Assembly (NCBI GenBank): GCA_026545225.1
Contig: CM048847.1
Location: forward strand, 3,844,001-3,908,000
DNA length: 64,000 nt
Reading direction: 5' to 3'
From: Cornus controversa
Taxonomy: Eukaryota > Streptophyta > Magnoliopsida > Cornales > Cornaceae
The position numbers and the translations under genes are program-made. Positions 47,701-61,800 of the stretch are shown piece by piece. The notes beneath the pieces were generated by a model that saw only the letters and a program-made list of their open reading frames with translations, searched no databases and was not told where the DNA came from. The stretch's first letter is position 1, and every line of letters begins with the position of its first letter.

Positions 47701-50636
47701 AATTGTTTCTTTTACTTTTCCAAATGGTTGAAGTTGGCATAGAGCACCATACGGTTGTGATCATTCATGAGTGCAGCAAGGAATTACTATTTTTGATTCA
47801 GGATGTCCTGATGGTTGAATTTGGCATAAAGCAATGTATAATTCTAAGTATGGCACGATTTCACGTGGATTGGACTTTTCGAATCAGGACAAGTAAAACG
47901 AAACAAGTTCAAAACCGTTGTTGTCATTCTCTATTTTTCTGAACATCCAGATGGTCAATTCTTGCACAAAGCGCCACACGGTTGTCGTCATGCCTGATTA
48001 TTACAAGCAATTATTCTTTTCGACTCAGAACAACTCAAACAAACATGGATGAAGATCGGATCGACATGCTCGTCGTTTCTTTGGGATGCTTCGATGGTTT
48101 CATTTAGAAAATAGCAGCGTACGATTAGTATTATGGCACGACTTCTCTTGGATTGCGGTTTTCGAATCAAAACAACTCAAATGAAACAAGTTTAAAATGG
48201 TCGGTAGCTTGCTAATTGTTTCCTTTAGATGTCCAAACGGTCGAACTTGGAACGAAGCACCATACGGTTGTGATGAAGATCGGATTGACATGTTCGTCAC
48301 TTCTTTTGGATGCTTTGATGGTCTGATATGGAAAAAAGAAACTTACGATTCTGACTATGGCACGACTTCTCAAGGAATGGGTTTTTGAATCAGAACAACT
48401 CAAACTAAACTTGTTTAAAATCCTTGATAGCTTGGGAATTGTTTCTTTTACTTTTCCAGATGGTTGAAGTTGGCATATAGCACCATACGGTTGTGATCAT
48501 TCATGAGTGCAGCAAGGAATTACTAATTTTGATTCAGGACGTCCTGATGGTTGAATTTGGCATAAAGTAATGTATAATTCTAAGTATGGCACGATTTCAC
48601 GTGGATTGGGACTTTTCGAATCAGGACAAGTAAAACGAAACAAGTTCGAAACCGTTGTTGTCATTCTCTATTCTTCTGGACATCCAAATGGTCAATTCTA
48701 GCACAAAGCGCCATACGGTTGTCGTCATGCCTGATTATTGCAAGCAATTGTTCTTTACGACTCAGAACAACTCAAACCAACATGGATGAAGATCGGATCG
48801 ACATGCTCGTCGTTTCTTTGGGAAGCTTTGATGGTTTTATTTAGAAAAAAAGCATCGTACGATTACTATTATGGTACGACTTCTCTGGGAATGTGATTTT
48901 CTATTCAAAACAACTCAAATGAAACAAGTTTAAAATGGTTGGTAGCTTGCTAATTGTTTCCGCTAGATGTCCAAACGGTCGAATTTGGAACAAAGCACCA
49001 TACGGTTGTGATGAAGTTCGGATTGACATGTTCGTCACTTCTTTTGGATGCTTTGATGGTCTAATATGGAAAAAAGAAACTTACGATTCTGATTATGGCA
49101 CGACTTCTCAAGGAATGGGTTTTTGAATCAGAACAACTCAAACTAAACTTGTTTAAAATCTTTGATAGCTTGGGAATTGTTTCTTTTACTTTTCCAGATG
49201 GTTGAAGTTCGCATAGAGCACCATACGGTTGTGATCATTCATGAGTGCAGCAAGGAATTACTATTTTTGATTCAGGATGTCCTGATGGTTGAATTTGGCA
49301 TAAAGCAATGTATAATTCTAAGTATGGCACGATTTCACGTGGATTGGACTTTTCGAATCAGGACAAGTAAAACGAAACAAGTTCGAAACCGTTGTTGTCA
49401 TTCACTATTTTTCTGAACATCCAGATGGTCAATTCTTGCACAAAGCGCCATACGGTTGTCGTCATGCCTGATTATTACAAGCAATTATTCTTTTCGACTC
49501 AGAACAACTCAAACAAACATGGATGAAGATCGGATCGACATGCTCGTCGTTTCTTTGGGATGCTTCGATGGTTTCATTTAGAAAATAGCAGCGTACGATT
49601 AGTATTATGGCACGACTTCTCTTGGATTGCGGTTTTCGAATCAAAACAACTCAAATGAAACAAGTTTAAAATGGTTGGTAGCTTGCTAATTGTTTCCTTT
49701 AGATGTCCAAACGGTCGAACTTGGAACGAAGCACCATACGGTTGTGATGAAGATCGGATTGACATGTTCGTCACTTCTTTTGGATGCTTTGATGGTCTGA
49801 TATGGAAAAAAGAAACTTACGATTCTGACTATGGCACGACTTCTCAAGGAATGGGTTTTTGAATCAGAACAACTCAAACTAAACTTGTTTAAAATCCTTG
49901 ATAGCTTGGGAATTGTTTCTTTTACTTTTCCAGATGGTTGAAGTTGGCATATAGCACCATACGGTTGTGATCATTCATGAGTGCAGCAAGGAATTACTAT
50001 TTTTGATTCAGGACGTCCTGATGGTTGAATTTGACATAAAGTAATGTATAATTCTAAGTATGGCACGATTTCACGTGGATTGGGACTTTTCGAATCAGGA
50101 CAAGTAAAACGAAACAAGTTCGAAACCGTTGTTGTCATTCTCTATTCTTCTGGACATCCAAATGGTCAATTCTAGCACAAAGCGCCATACGGTTGTCGTC
50201 ATGCCTGATTATTGCAAGCAATTGTTCTTTACGACTCAGAACAACTCAAACCAACATGGATGAAGATCGGATCGACATGCTCGTCGTTTCTTTGGGAAGC
50301 TTTGATGGTTTTATTTAGAAAAAAAGCATCGTACGATTAGTATTATGGTACGACTTCTCTGGGAATGTGATTTTCTAATCAAAACAACTCAAATGAAACA
50401 AGTTTAAAATGGTTGGTAGCTTGCTAATTATTTTCGCTAGATGTCCAAACGGTCGAATTTGGAACAAAGCACCATACGGTTGTGATGAAGTTCGGATTGA
50501 CATGTTCGTCACTTCTTTTGGATGCTTTGATGGTCTAATATGGAAAAAAGAAACTTACGATTCTGATTATGACACGACTTCTCAAGGAATGGGTTTTTGA
50601 ATCAGAACAACTCAAACTAAACTTGTTTAAAATCCT
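44741..50636. repeat. Dimeric higher-order repeat, 1474 bp, with an older 2209-bp step
   Basis: TTGGGAAGCTTTGATGG occurs at 45135, 47344, 48818 and 50292, spacing 2209, 1474 and 1474 bp. GGCATATAGCACC follows the same pattern. Alternating monomers in 46.2-50.6 kb are therefore copies of a two-monomer unit. Confidence 0.82.
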
Positions 50637-52846
50637 TGATAGCTTGGGAATTGTTTCTTTTACTTTTCCAGATGGTTGAAGTTGGCATATAGCACCATAC
50701 GGTTGTGATCATTCATGAGTGCAGCAAGGAATTACTATTTTTGATTCAGGACGTCCTGATGGTTGAATTTGACATAAAGCAATGTATAATTCTAAGTATG
50801 GCACGATTTCACGTGGAATGGGACTTTTTGAATCAGGACAAGTCAAACGAAACAAGTTCGAAACCGTTGTTGTCATTCTCTACTCTTCTGGACATCCAAA
50901 TGGTCAATTCTAGCACAAAGCGCCATACGGTTGTCGTCATGCTTGATTATTGCAAGCAATTGTTCTTTACGACTCAGAACAACTCAAACCAACATGGATG
51001 AAGATCGGATCGACATGCTCGTCATTTCTTTGGGACGCTTTGATGGTTTTATTTAGAAAAAAGTATCATACGATTAGTATTATGGGACGACTTCTCTGAG
51101 AATGTGGTTTTCTAATCAAAACAACTCAAATGAAACAAGTTTAAAATGGTTGGTAGCTTGCTAATTGTTTCCGCTAGATGTCCAAACGGTCGAATTTGGA
51201 ATAGTGCACCATACGGTTGTGATGAAGTTTGGATTGACATGTTCGTCACTTCTTTTGGTTGCTTTGATGGTCTAATATGGAAAAAAGAAACTTACGATTC
51301 TGACTATGGCACGACTTCTCAAGGAATGGGTTTTTGAATCAGAACAACTCAAACTAAACTTGTTTAAAATCCTTGATAACTTGGGAATTGTTTCTTTTAC
51401 TTTTCCAGATGGTTGAAGTTGACATAGAGCACCATACGGTTGTGATCATTCATGAGTGCAGCAAGGAAATTACTATTTTTGATTCGGGATGTCCTGATGG
51501 TTAAATTTGGCATAAAGCAATGTATAATTCTAAGTGTGGCACGATTTCACGTGGATTGGACTTTTCGAATCAGGACAAGTAAAATGAAACAAGTTCGAAA
51601 CCGTTGTTGTCATTCTCTATTTTTCTGAACATCCAGATGGTCAATTCTAGCACAAAGCGCAATACGGTTGTCGTCATGCCTGATTATTACAAGCAATTAT
51701 TCTTTTCGACTCAGAACAACTCAAACAAACATGGATGAAGATCGGATCGACATGCTCGTCGTTTCTTTGGGATGCTTTGATGGTTTCATTTAGAAAAAAG
51801 CAGCGTACGATTAGTATTATGGCACAACTTCTCTTGGAATGCGGTTTTCGAATCAAAACAACTCAAATGAAACAAGTTTAAAATGGTCGGTAGCTTGCTA
51901 ATTGTTTCCTTTAGATGTCCAAACGGTCGAACTTGGAACGAAGCACCATACGGTTGTGATGAAGATCGGATTGACATGTTCGTCACTTCTTTTGGATGCT
52001 TTGATGGTCTAATATGGAAAAAAGAAACTTACGATTCTGATTATGGCACGACTTCTCAAGGAATGGGTTTTTGAATCAGAACAACTCAAACTAAACTTGT
52101 TTAAAATCCTTGATAGCTTGGGAATTGTTTCTTTTACTTTTCCAGATGGTTGAAGTTGGCATAGAGCGCCATATGGTTGTGATCATTCATGAGTGCAGCA
52201 AGGAATTACTATTTTTGATTCAGGACGTCCTGATGGTTGAATTTGGCATACAGCAATGTATAATTCTAAGTATGGCACGATTTCACGTGGATTGGGACTT
52301 TTCGAATCAGGACAAGTCAAACGAAACAAGTTCGAAACCGTTGTTGTCATTCTCTATTCTTCTGGACATCCAAATGGTCAATTCTAGCACAAAGCGCCAT
52401 ACGGTTGTCGTCATGCCTGATTATTGCAAGCAATTGTTCTTTACGACTCAGAACAACTCAAACCAACATGGATGAAGATCGGATCGACATGCTCGTCGTT
52501 TCTTTGGGACGCTTTGATGGTTTTATTTAGAAAAAAAGCATCGTACGATTAGTATTATGGAACGACTTCTCTGGGAATGTGATTTTCTAATCAAAATAAC
52601 TCAAATGAAATAAGTTTAAAATGGTTGGTAGCTTGCTAATTGTTTCCGCTAGATGTCCAAATGGTCGAATTTGGAACAAAGCACCATACGGTTGTGATGA
52701 AGCTCGGATTGACATGTTCGTCACTTCTTTTGGATGCTTTGATGGTCTAATATGGAAAAAAGAAACTTACGATTCAGATTATGGCACGACTTCTCAAGGA
52801 ATGGGTTTTTGAATCAGAACAACTCAAACTAAACTTGTTTAAAATC

Positions 52847-55800
52847 CTTGATAGCTTGGGAATTGTTTCTTTTACTTTTCCAGATGGTTGAAGTTGGCAT
52901 AGAGCACCATACGGTTGTGATCATTCATGAGTGCAGCAAGGAATTACTATTTTTGATTCAGGACGTCCTGATGGTTGAATTTGACATAAAGCAATGTATA
53001 ATTCTAAGTATGGCATGATTTCACGTGGAATGGGACTTTTCGAATCAGGACAAGTCAAACGAAACAAGTTCGAAACCGTTGTTGTCATTCTCTACTCTTC
53101 TGGACATCCAAATGCTCAATTCTAGCACAAAGCGCCATACGGTTGTCGTCATGCTTGATTATTGCAAGCAATTGTTCTTTACGACTCAGAACAACTCAAA
53201 CCAACATGGATGAAGATCGGATCGACATGCTCGTCGTTTCTTTGGGATGCTTTGATGTTTTTATTTACGAAAAAAGCATCGTACGATTAGTATTATGGGA
53301 CGACTTCTCTGGGAATGTGGTTTTGTAATCAAAACAACTCAAATGAAACAAGTTTAAAATGGTTGGTAGCTTGCTAATTGTTTCCGCTAGATGTCCAAAC
53401 GGTCGAATTTGGAATAGAGCACCATACGGTTGTGATGAAGTTCGGATTGACATGTTCGTCACTTCTTTTGGATGCTTTGATGGTCTAATATGGAAAAAAG
53501 AAACTTACGATTCTGGCTATGGCACGACTTCTCAAGGAATGGGTTTTTGAATCAGAACAACTCAAACTAAACTTGTTTAAAATCCTTGATAGCTTGGGAA
53601 TTGTTTCTTTTACTTTTCCAGATGGTTGAAGTTGGCATAGAGCACCATACGGTTGTGATCATTCATGAGTGCAGCAAGGAATTACTATTTTTGATTCGGG
53701 AGGTCCTGATGGTTAAATTTGGCATAAAGCAATGTATAATTCTAAGTGTGGCACGATTTCACATGGATTGGACTTTTCGAATCAGGACAAGTAAAACGAA
53801 ACAAGTTCGAAACCGTTGTTGTCATTCTCTATTTTTCTGAACATCCAGATGGTCAATTCTAGCACAAAGCGCCATACGGTTGTCGTCATGCCTGATTATT
53901 ACAAGCAATTGTTCTTTTCGACTCAGAACAACTCAAACAAACATGGATGAAGATCGGATCGACATGCTCGTCGTTTCTTTGGGATGCTTCGATGGTTTCA
54001 TTTAGAAAATAGCAGCGTACGATTAGTATTATGGTACGACTTCTCTGGGAATGTGATTTTCTAATCAAAATAACTCAAATGAAATAAGTTTAAAATGGTT
54101 GGTAGCTTGCTAATTGTTTCCTTTAGATGTCCAAACGGTCGAATTTGGAACAAAGCACCATACGGTTGTGATGAAGCTCGGATTGACATGTTCGTCACTT
54201 CTTTTGGATGCTTTGATGGTCTAATATGGAAAAAAGAAACTTACAATTCAGATTATGGCACGACTTCTCAAGGAATGGGTTTTTGAATCAGAACACCTCA
54301 AACTAAACTTGTTTAAAATCCTTGATAGCTTGGGAATTGTTTCTTTTACTTTTCCAGATGGTTGAAGTTGGCATAGAGCACCATACGGTTGTGATCATTC
54401 ATGAGTGCAGCAAGGAATTACTATTTTTGATTCAGAACGTCCTGATGGTTGAATTTGACATAAAGCAATGTATAATTCTAAGTATGGCACGATTTCACGT
54501 GGAATGGGACTTTTCGAATCCGGACAAGTCAAACGAAACAAGTTCGAAACCGTTGTTGTCATTCTCTACTCTTCTGGACATCCAAATGCTCAATTCTAGC
54601 ACAAAGCGCCACACGGTTGTCGTCATGCTTGATTATTGCAAGCAATTGTTCTTTACGACTCAGAACAACTCAAACCAACATGGATGAAGATCGGATCGAC
54701 ATGCTCGTCGTTTCTTTGGGACGCTTTGATGGTTTTATTTACGAAAAAAGCATCGTACGATTAGTATTATGGGACGACTTCTCTGGGAATGTGGTTTTGT
54801 AATCAAAACAACTCAAATGAAACAAGTTTAAAATGGTTGGTAGCTTGCTAATTGTTTCCGCTAGATGTCCAAACGGTCGAATTTGGAATAGAGCACCATA
54901 CGGTTCTGATGAACTTCGGATTGACATGTTCGTCACTTCTTTTGGATGCTTTGATGGTCTAATATGGAAAAAAGAAACTTACGATTCTGATTATGGCACG
55001 ACTTCTCAAGGAATGGGTTTTTGAATCAGAACAACTCAAACTAAACTTGTTTAAAATCCTTGATAGCTTGGGAATTGTTTCTTTTACTTTTCCAGATGGT
55101 TGAAGTTGGCATAGAGCACCATACGGTTGTGATCATTCATGAGTGCAGCAAGGAATTACTATTTTTGATTCAGGATGTCCTGATGGTTGAATTTGGCATA
55201 AAGCAATGTATAATTCTAAGTATGGCACGATTTCACGTGGATTGGGCTTTTCGAATCAGGACAAGTAAAATGAAACAAGTTCCAAACCATTGTTGTCATT
55301 CTCTATTTTTCTAAACATCCAGATGGTCAATTCTAGCACAAAGCGCAATACGGTTGTCGTCATGCCTGATTATTACAAGCAATTATTCTTTTCGACTCAG
55401 AACAACTCAAACAAACATGGATGAAGATCGGATCGACATGCTCGTCGTTTCTTTGGGATGCTTTGATGGTTTCATTTAAAAAAAAGCAGCGTACGATTAG
55501 TATTATGGTACGACTTCTCTTGGAATGCAGTTTTTGAATCAAAACAACTCAAATGAAACAAGTTTAAAATGGTCGATAGCTTGCTAATTGTTTCCTTTAG
55601 ATGTCCAAACGGTCGAATTTGGAACAAAGCACCATACGGTTGTGATGAAGTTCGGATTGACATGTTCGTCACTTCTTTTGGATGCTTTGATGGTCTAATA
55701 TGGAAAAAAGAAACTTACGATTCTGATTATGGCACGACTTCTCAAGGAATGGGTTTTTGAATCAGAACAACTCAAACTAAACTTGTTTAAAATCCTTGAT

Positions 55801-58800
55801 AGCTTGGGAATTGTTTCTTTTACTTTTCCAGATGGTTGAAGTTGGCATAGAGCACCATACGGTTGTGATCATTCATGAGTGCAGCAAGGAATTACTATTT
55901 TTGATTCAGGATGAACTGATGGTTGAATTTGGCATAAAGCAATGTATAATTCTAAGTATGGCACGATTTCACGTGGATTGGACTTTTCGAATCAGGACAA
56001 GTAAAACGAAACAAGTTCGAAACCGTTGTTGTCATTCTCTATTTTTTTGAACATCCAGATGGTCAATTCTAGCACAAAGCGCAATACAGTTGTCGTCATG
56101 CCTGATTATTACAAGCAATTATTCTTTTCGACTCAGAACAACTCAAACAAACATGGATGAAGATCGGATCGACATGCTCGTCGTTTCTTTGGGATGCTTT
56201 GATGGTTTCATTTAGAAAAAAGCAGCGTACGATTAGTATTATGGCACGACTTCTCTTGGAATGCAGTTTTTGAATCAAAACAACTCAAATGAAACAAGTT
56301 TAAAATGGTCGGTAGCTTGCTAATTGTTTCCTTTAGATGTCCAAATGGTCAAACTTGGAACGAAGCACCATACGGTTGTGATGAAGATCGGATTGACATG
56401 TTCGTCACTTCTTTTGGATGCTTTGATGGTCTAATATGGAAAAAAGAAACTTACGATTCTGATTATGCACGACTTCTCAAGGAATGGGTTTTTGAATCAG
56501 AACAACTCAAACTAAACTTGTTTAAAATCCTTGATAGCTTGGGAATTGTTTCTTTTACTTTTCCAGATGGTTAAAGTTGGCATAGGGCACCATACGGTTG
56601 TGATCATTCATGAGTGCAGCAAGGAATTCCTATTTTTGATTCAGGACGTCCTGATGGTTGAATTTGACATAAAGCAATGTATAATTCTAAGTATGGCACG
56701 ATTTCACGTGGAATGGGACTTTTCGAATCAGGACAAGTCAAACGAAACAAGTTCGAAACCGTTGTTGTCATTCTCTACTCTTCTGGACATCCAAATGCTC
56801 AATTCTAGCACAAAGCGCCATACGGTTGTCGTCATGCTTGATTATTGCAAGCAATTGTTCTTTACGACTCAGAACAACTCAAACCAACATGGATGAAGAT
56901 CGGATCGACATGCTCGTCGTTTCTTTGGGATGCTTTGATGTTTTTATTTACGAAAAAAGCATCGTACGATTAGTATTATGGGACGACTTCTCTGGGAATG
57001 TGGTTTTGTAATCAAAACAACTCAAATGAAACAAGTTTAAAATGGTTGGTAGCTTGCTAATTGTTTCCGCTAGATGTCCAAACGGTCGAATTTGGAATAG
57101 AGCACCATACGGTTGTGATGAAGTTCGGATTGACATGTTCGTCACTTCTTTTGGATGCTTTGATGGTCTAATATGGAAAAAAGAAACTTACGATTCTGGC
57201 TATGGCATGACTTCTCAAGGAATGGGTTTTTGAATCAGAACAACTCAAACTAAACTTGTTTAAAATCCTTGATAGCTTGGGAATTGTTTCTTTTACTTTT
57301 CCAGATGGTTGAAGTTGGCATAGAGCACCATACGGTTGTGATCATTCATGAGTGCAGCAAGGAATTACTATTTTTGATTCGGGATGTCCTGATGGTTAAA
57401 TTTGGCATAAAGCAATATATAATTCTAAGTGTGGCACGATTTCACGTGGATTGGACTTTTCGAATCAGGACAAGTAAAACGAAACAAGTTCGAAACCGTT
57501 GTTGTCATTCTCTATTTTTCTAAACATCCAGATGGTCAATTCTAGCACAAAGCGCCATACGGTTGTCGTCATTCCTGATTATTACAAGCAATTGTTCTTT
57601 TCGACTCAGAACAACTCAAACAAACATGGATGAAGATCGGATCGACATGCTCGTCGTTTCTTTGGGATGCTTCGATGGTTTCATTTAGAAAATAGCAGCG
57701 TACGATTAGTATTATGGCACGACTTCTCTTGGAATACGGTTTTCGAATCAAAACAACTCAAATGAAACAAGTTTAAAATGGTCGGTAGCTTGCTAATTGT
57801 TTCCTTTAGATGTCCAAACGGTCGAACTTGGAACGAAGCACCATACGGTTGTGATGAAGATCGGATTGACATGTTCGTCACTTCTTTTGGATGCTTTGAT
57901 GGTCTAATATGGAAAAAAGAAACTTACGATTCTGATTATGGCACGACTTCTCAAGGAATGGGTTTTTGAATCAGAACAACTCAAACTAAACTTGTTTAAA
58001 ATCCTTGATAGCTTGGGAATTGTTTCTTTTACTTTTCCAGATGGTTGAAGTTGGCATAGAGCACCATACGGTTGTGATCATTCATGAGTGCAGCAAGGAA
58101 TTACTATTTTTGATTCAGGACGTCCTGATGGTTGAATTTGGCATAAAGCAATGTATAATTCTAAGTATGGCACGATTTCACGTGGATTGGGACTTTTCGA
58201 ATCAGGACAAGTCAAACGAAACAAGTTCGAAACCGTTGTTGTCATTCTCTATTCTTCTGGACATCCAAATGGTCAATTCTAGCACAAAGCGCCATACGGT
58301 TGTCCTCATGCCTGATTATTGCAAGCAATTGTTCTTTACGACTCAGAACAACTCAAACCAACATGGATGAAGATCGGATCGACATGCTCGTCGTTTCTTT
58401 GGGACGCTTTGATGGTTTTATTTACGAAAAAAGCATCGTACGATTAGTATTATGGGACGACTTCTCTGGGAATGTGGTTTTGTAATCAAAACAACTCAAA
58501 TGAAACAAGTTTAAAATGGTTGGTAGCTTGCTAATTGTTTCCGCTAGATGTCCAAACGGTCGAATTTGGAATAGAGCACCATACGGTTGTGATGAAGTTC
58601 GGATTGACATGTTCGTCACTTCTTTTGGATGCTTTGATGGTCTAATATGGAAAAAAGAAACTTACGATTCTGACTATGGCACGACTTCTCAAGGAATGGG
58701 TTTTTGAATCAGAACAACTCAAACTAAACTTGTTTAAAATCCTTGATAGCTTGGGAATTGTTTCTTTTACTTTTCCAGATGGTTGAAGTTGGCATAGAGC

Positions 58801-61800
58801 ACCATACGGTTGTGATCATTCATGAGTGCAGCAAGGAATTACTATTTTTGATTCGGGATGTCCTGATGGTTAAATTTGGCATAAAGCAATGTATAATTCT
58901 AAGTGTGGCACGATTTCACGTGGATTGGACTTTTCGAATCAGGACAAGTAAAACGAAACAAGTTCGAAACCCTTGTTGTCATTCTCTATTTTTCTAAACA
59001 TCCAGATGGTCAATTCTAGCACAAAGCGCCATACGGTTGTCGTCATTCCTGATTATTACAAGCAATTGTTCTTTTCGACTCAGAACAACTCAAACAAACA
59101 TGGATGAAGATCGGATCGACATGCTCGTCGTTTCTTTGGGATGCTTCGATGGTTTCATTTAGAAAATAGCAGCGTACGATTAGTATTATGGCACGACTTC
59201 TCTTGGAATACGGTTTTCGAATCAAAACAACTCAAATGAAACAAGTTTAAAATGGTCGGTAGCTTGCTAATTGTTTCCTTTAGATGTCCAAACGGTCGAA
59301 CTTGGAACAAAGCACCATACGGTTGTGATGAAGATCGGATTGACATGTTCGTCACTTCTTTTGGATGCTTTGATGGTCTAATATGGAAAAAAGAAACTTA
59401 CGATTCTGATTATGGCACGACTTCTCAAGGAATGGGTTTTTGAATCAGAACAACTCAAACTAAACTTGTTTAAAATCCTTGATAGCTTGGGAATTGTTTC
59501 TTTTACTTTTCCAGATGGTTGAAGTTGGCATAGAGCACCATACGGTTGTGATCATTCATGAGTGCAGCAAGGAATTACTATTTTTGATTCAGGACGTCCT
59601 GATGGTTGAATTTGGCATAAAGCAATGTATAATTCTAAGTATGGCACGATTTCACGTGGATTGGGACTTTTCGAATCAGGACAAGTCAAACGAAACAAGT
59701 TCGAAACCGTTGTTGTCATTCTCTATTCTTCTGGACATCCAAATGGTCAATTCTAGCACAAAGCGCCATACGGTTGTCCTCATGCCTGATTATTGCAAGC
59801 AATTGTTCTTTACGACTCAGAACAACTCAAACCAACATGGATGAAGATCGGATCGACATGCTCGTCGTTTCTTTGGGACGCTTTGATGGTTTTATTTACG
59901 AAAAAAGCATCGTACGATTAGTATTATGGGACGACTTCTCTGGGAATGTGGTTTTGTAATCAAAACAACTCAAATGAAACAAGTTTAAAATGGTTGGTAG
60001 CTTGCTAATTGTTTCCGCTAGATGTCCAAACGGTCGAATTTGGAATAGAGCACCATACGGTTGTGATGAAGTTCGGATTGACATGTTCGTCACTTCTTTT
60101 GGATGCTTTGATGGTCTAATATGGAAAAAAGAAACTTACGATTCTGGCTATGGCACGACTTCTCAAGGAATGGGTTTTTGAATCAGAACAACTCAAACTA
60201 AACTTGTTTAAAATCCTTGATAGCTTGGGAATTGTTTCTTTTACTTTTCCAGATGGTTGAAGTTGGCATAGAGCACCATACGGTTGTGATCATTCATGAG
60301 TGCAGCAAGGAATTACTATTTTTGATTCGGGAGGTCCTGATGGTTAAATTTGGCATAAAGCAATGTATAATTCTAAGTGTGGCACGATTTCACGTGGATT
60401 GGACTTTTCGAATCAGGACAAGTAAAACGAAACAAGTTCGAAACCGTTGTTGTCATTCTCTATTTTTCTGAACATCCAGATGGTCAATTCTAGCACAAAG
60501 CGCCATACGGTTGTCGTCATGCCTGATTATTACAAGCAATTGTTCTTTTCGACTCAGAACAACTCAAACAAACATGGATGAAGATCGGATCGACATGCTC
60601 GTCGTTTCTTTGGGATGCTTCGATGGTTTCATTTAGAAAATAGCAGCGTACGATTAGTATTATGGTACGACTTCTCTGGGAATGTGATTTTCTAATCAAA
60701 ATAACTCAAATGAAATAAGTTTAAAATGGTTGGTAGCTTGCTAATTGTTTCCTTTAGATGTCCAAACGGTCGAATTTGGAACAAAGCACCATACGGTTGT
60801 GATGAAGCTCGGATTGACATGTTCGTCACTTCTTTTGGATGCTTTGATGGTCTAATATGGAAAAAAGAAACTTACAATTCAGATTATGGCACGACTTCTC
60901 AAGGAATGGGTTTTTGAATCAGAACAACTCAAACTAAACTTGTTTAAAATCCTTGATAGCTTGGGAATTGTTTCTTTTACTTTTCCAGATGGTTGAAGTT
61001 GGCATAGAGCACCATACGGTTGTGATCATTCATGAGTGCAGCAAGGAATTACTATTTTTGATTCAGGACGTCCTGATGGTTGAATTTGACATAAAGCAAT
61101 GTATAATTCTAAGTATGGCACGATTTCACGTGGAATGGGACTTTTCGAATCAGGACAAGTCAAACGAAACAAGTTCGAAACCGTTGTTGTCATTCTCTAC
61201 TCTTCTGGACATCCAAATGCTCAATTCTAGCACAAAGCGCCATACGGTTGTCGTCATGCTTGATTATTGCAAGCAATTGTTCTTTACGACTCAGAACAAC
61301 TCAAACCAACATGGATGAAGATCGGATCGACATGCTCGTCGTTTCTTTGGGACGCTTTGATGGTTTTATTTACGAAAAAAGCATCGTACGATTAGTATTA
61401 TGGGACGACTTCTCTGGGAATGTGGTTTTGTAATCAAAACAACTCAAATGAAACAAGTTTAAAATGGTTGGTAGCTTGCTAATTGTTTCCGCTAGATGTC
61501 CAAACGGTCGAATTTGGAATAGAGCACCATACGGTTCTGATGAACTTCGGATTGACATGTTCGTCACTTCTTTTGGATGCTTTGATGGTCTAATATGGAA
61601 AAAAGAAACTTACGATTCTGATTATGGCACGACTTCTCAAGGAATGGGTTTTTGAATCAGAACAACTCAAACTAAACTTGTTTAAAATCCTTGATAGCTT
61701 GGGAATTGTTTCTTTTACTTTTCCAGATGGTTGAAGTTGGCATAGAGCACCATACGGTTGTGATCATTCATGAGTGCAGCAAGGAATTACTATTTTTGAT

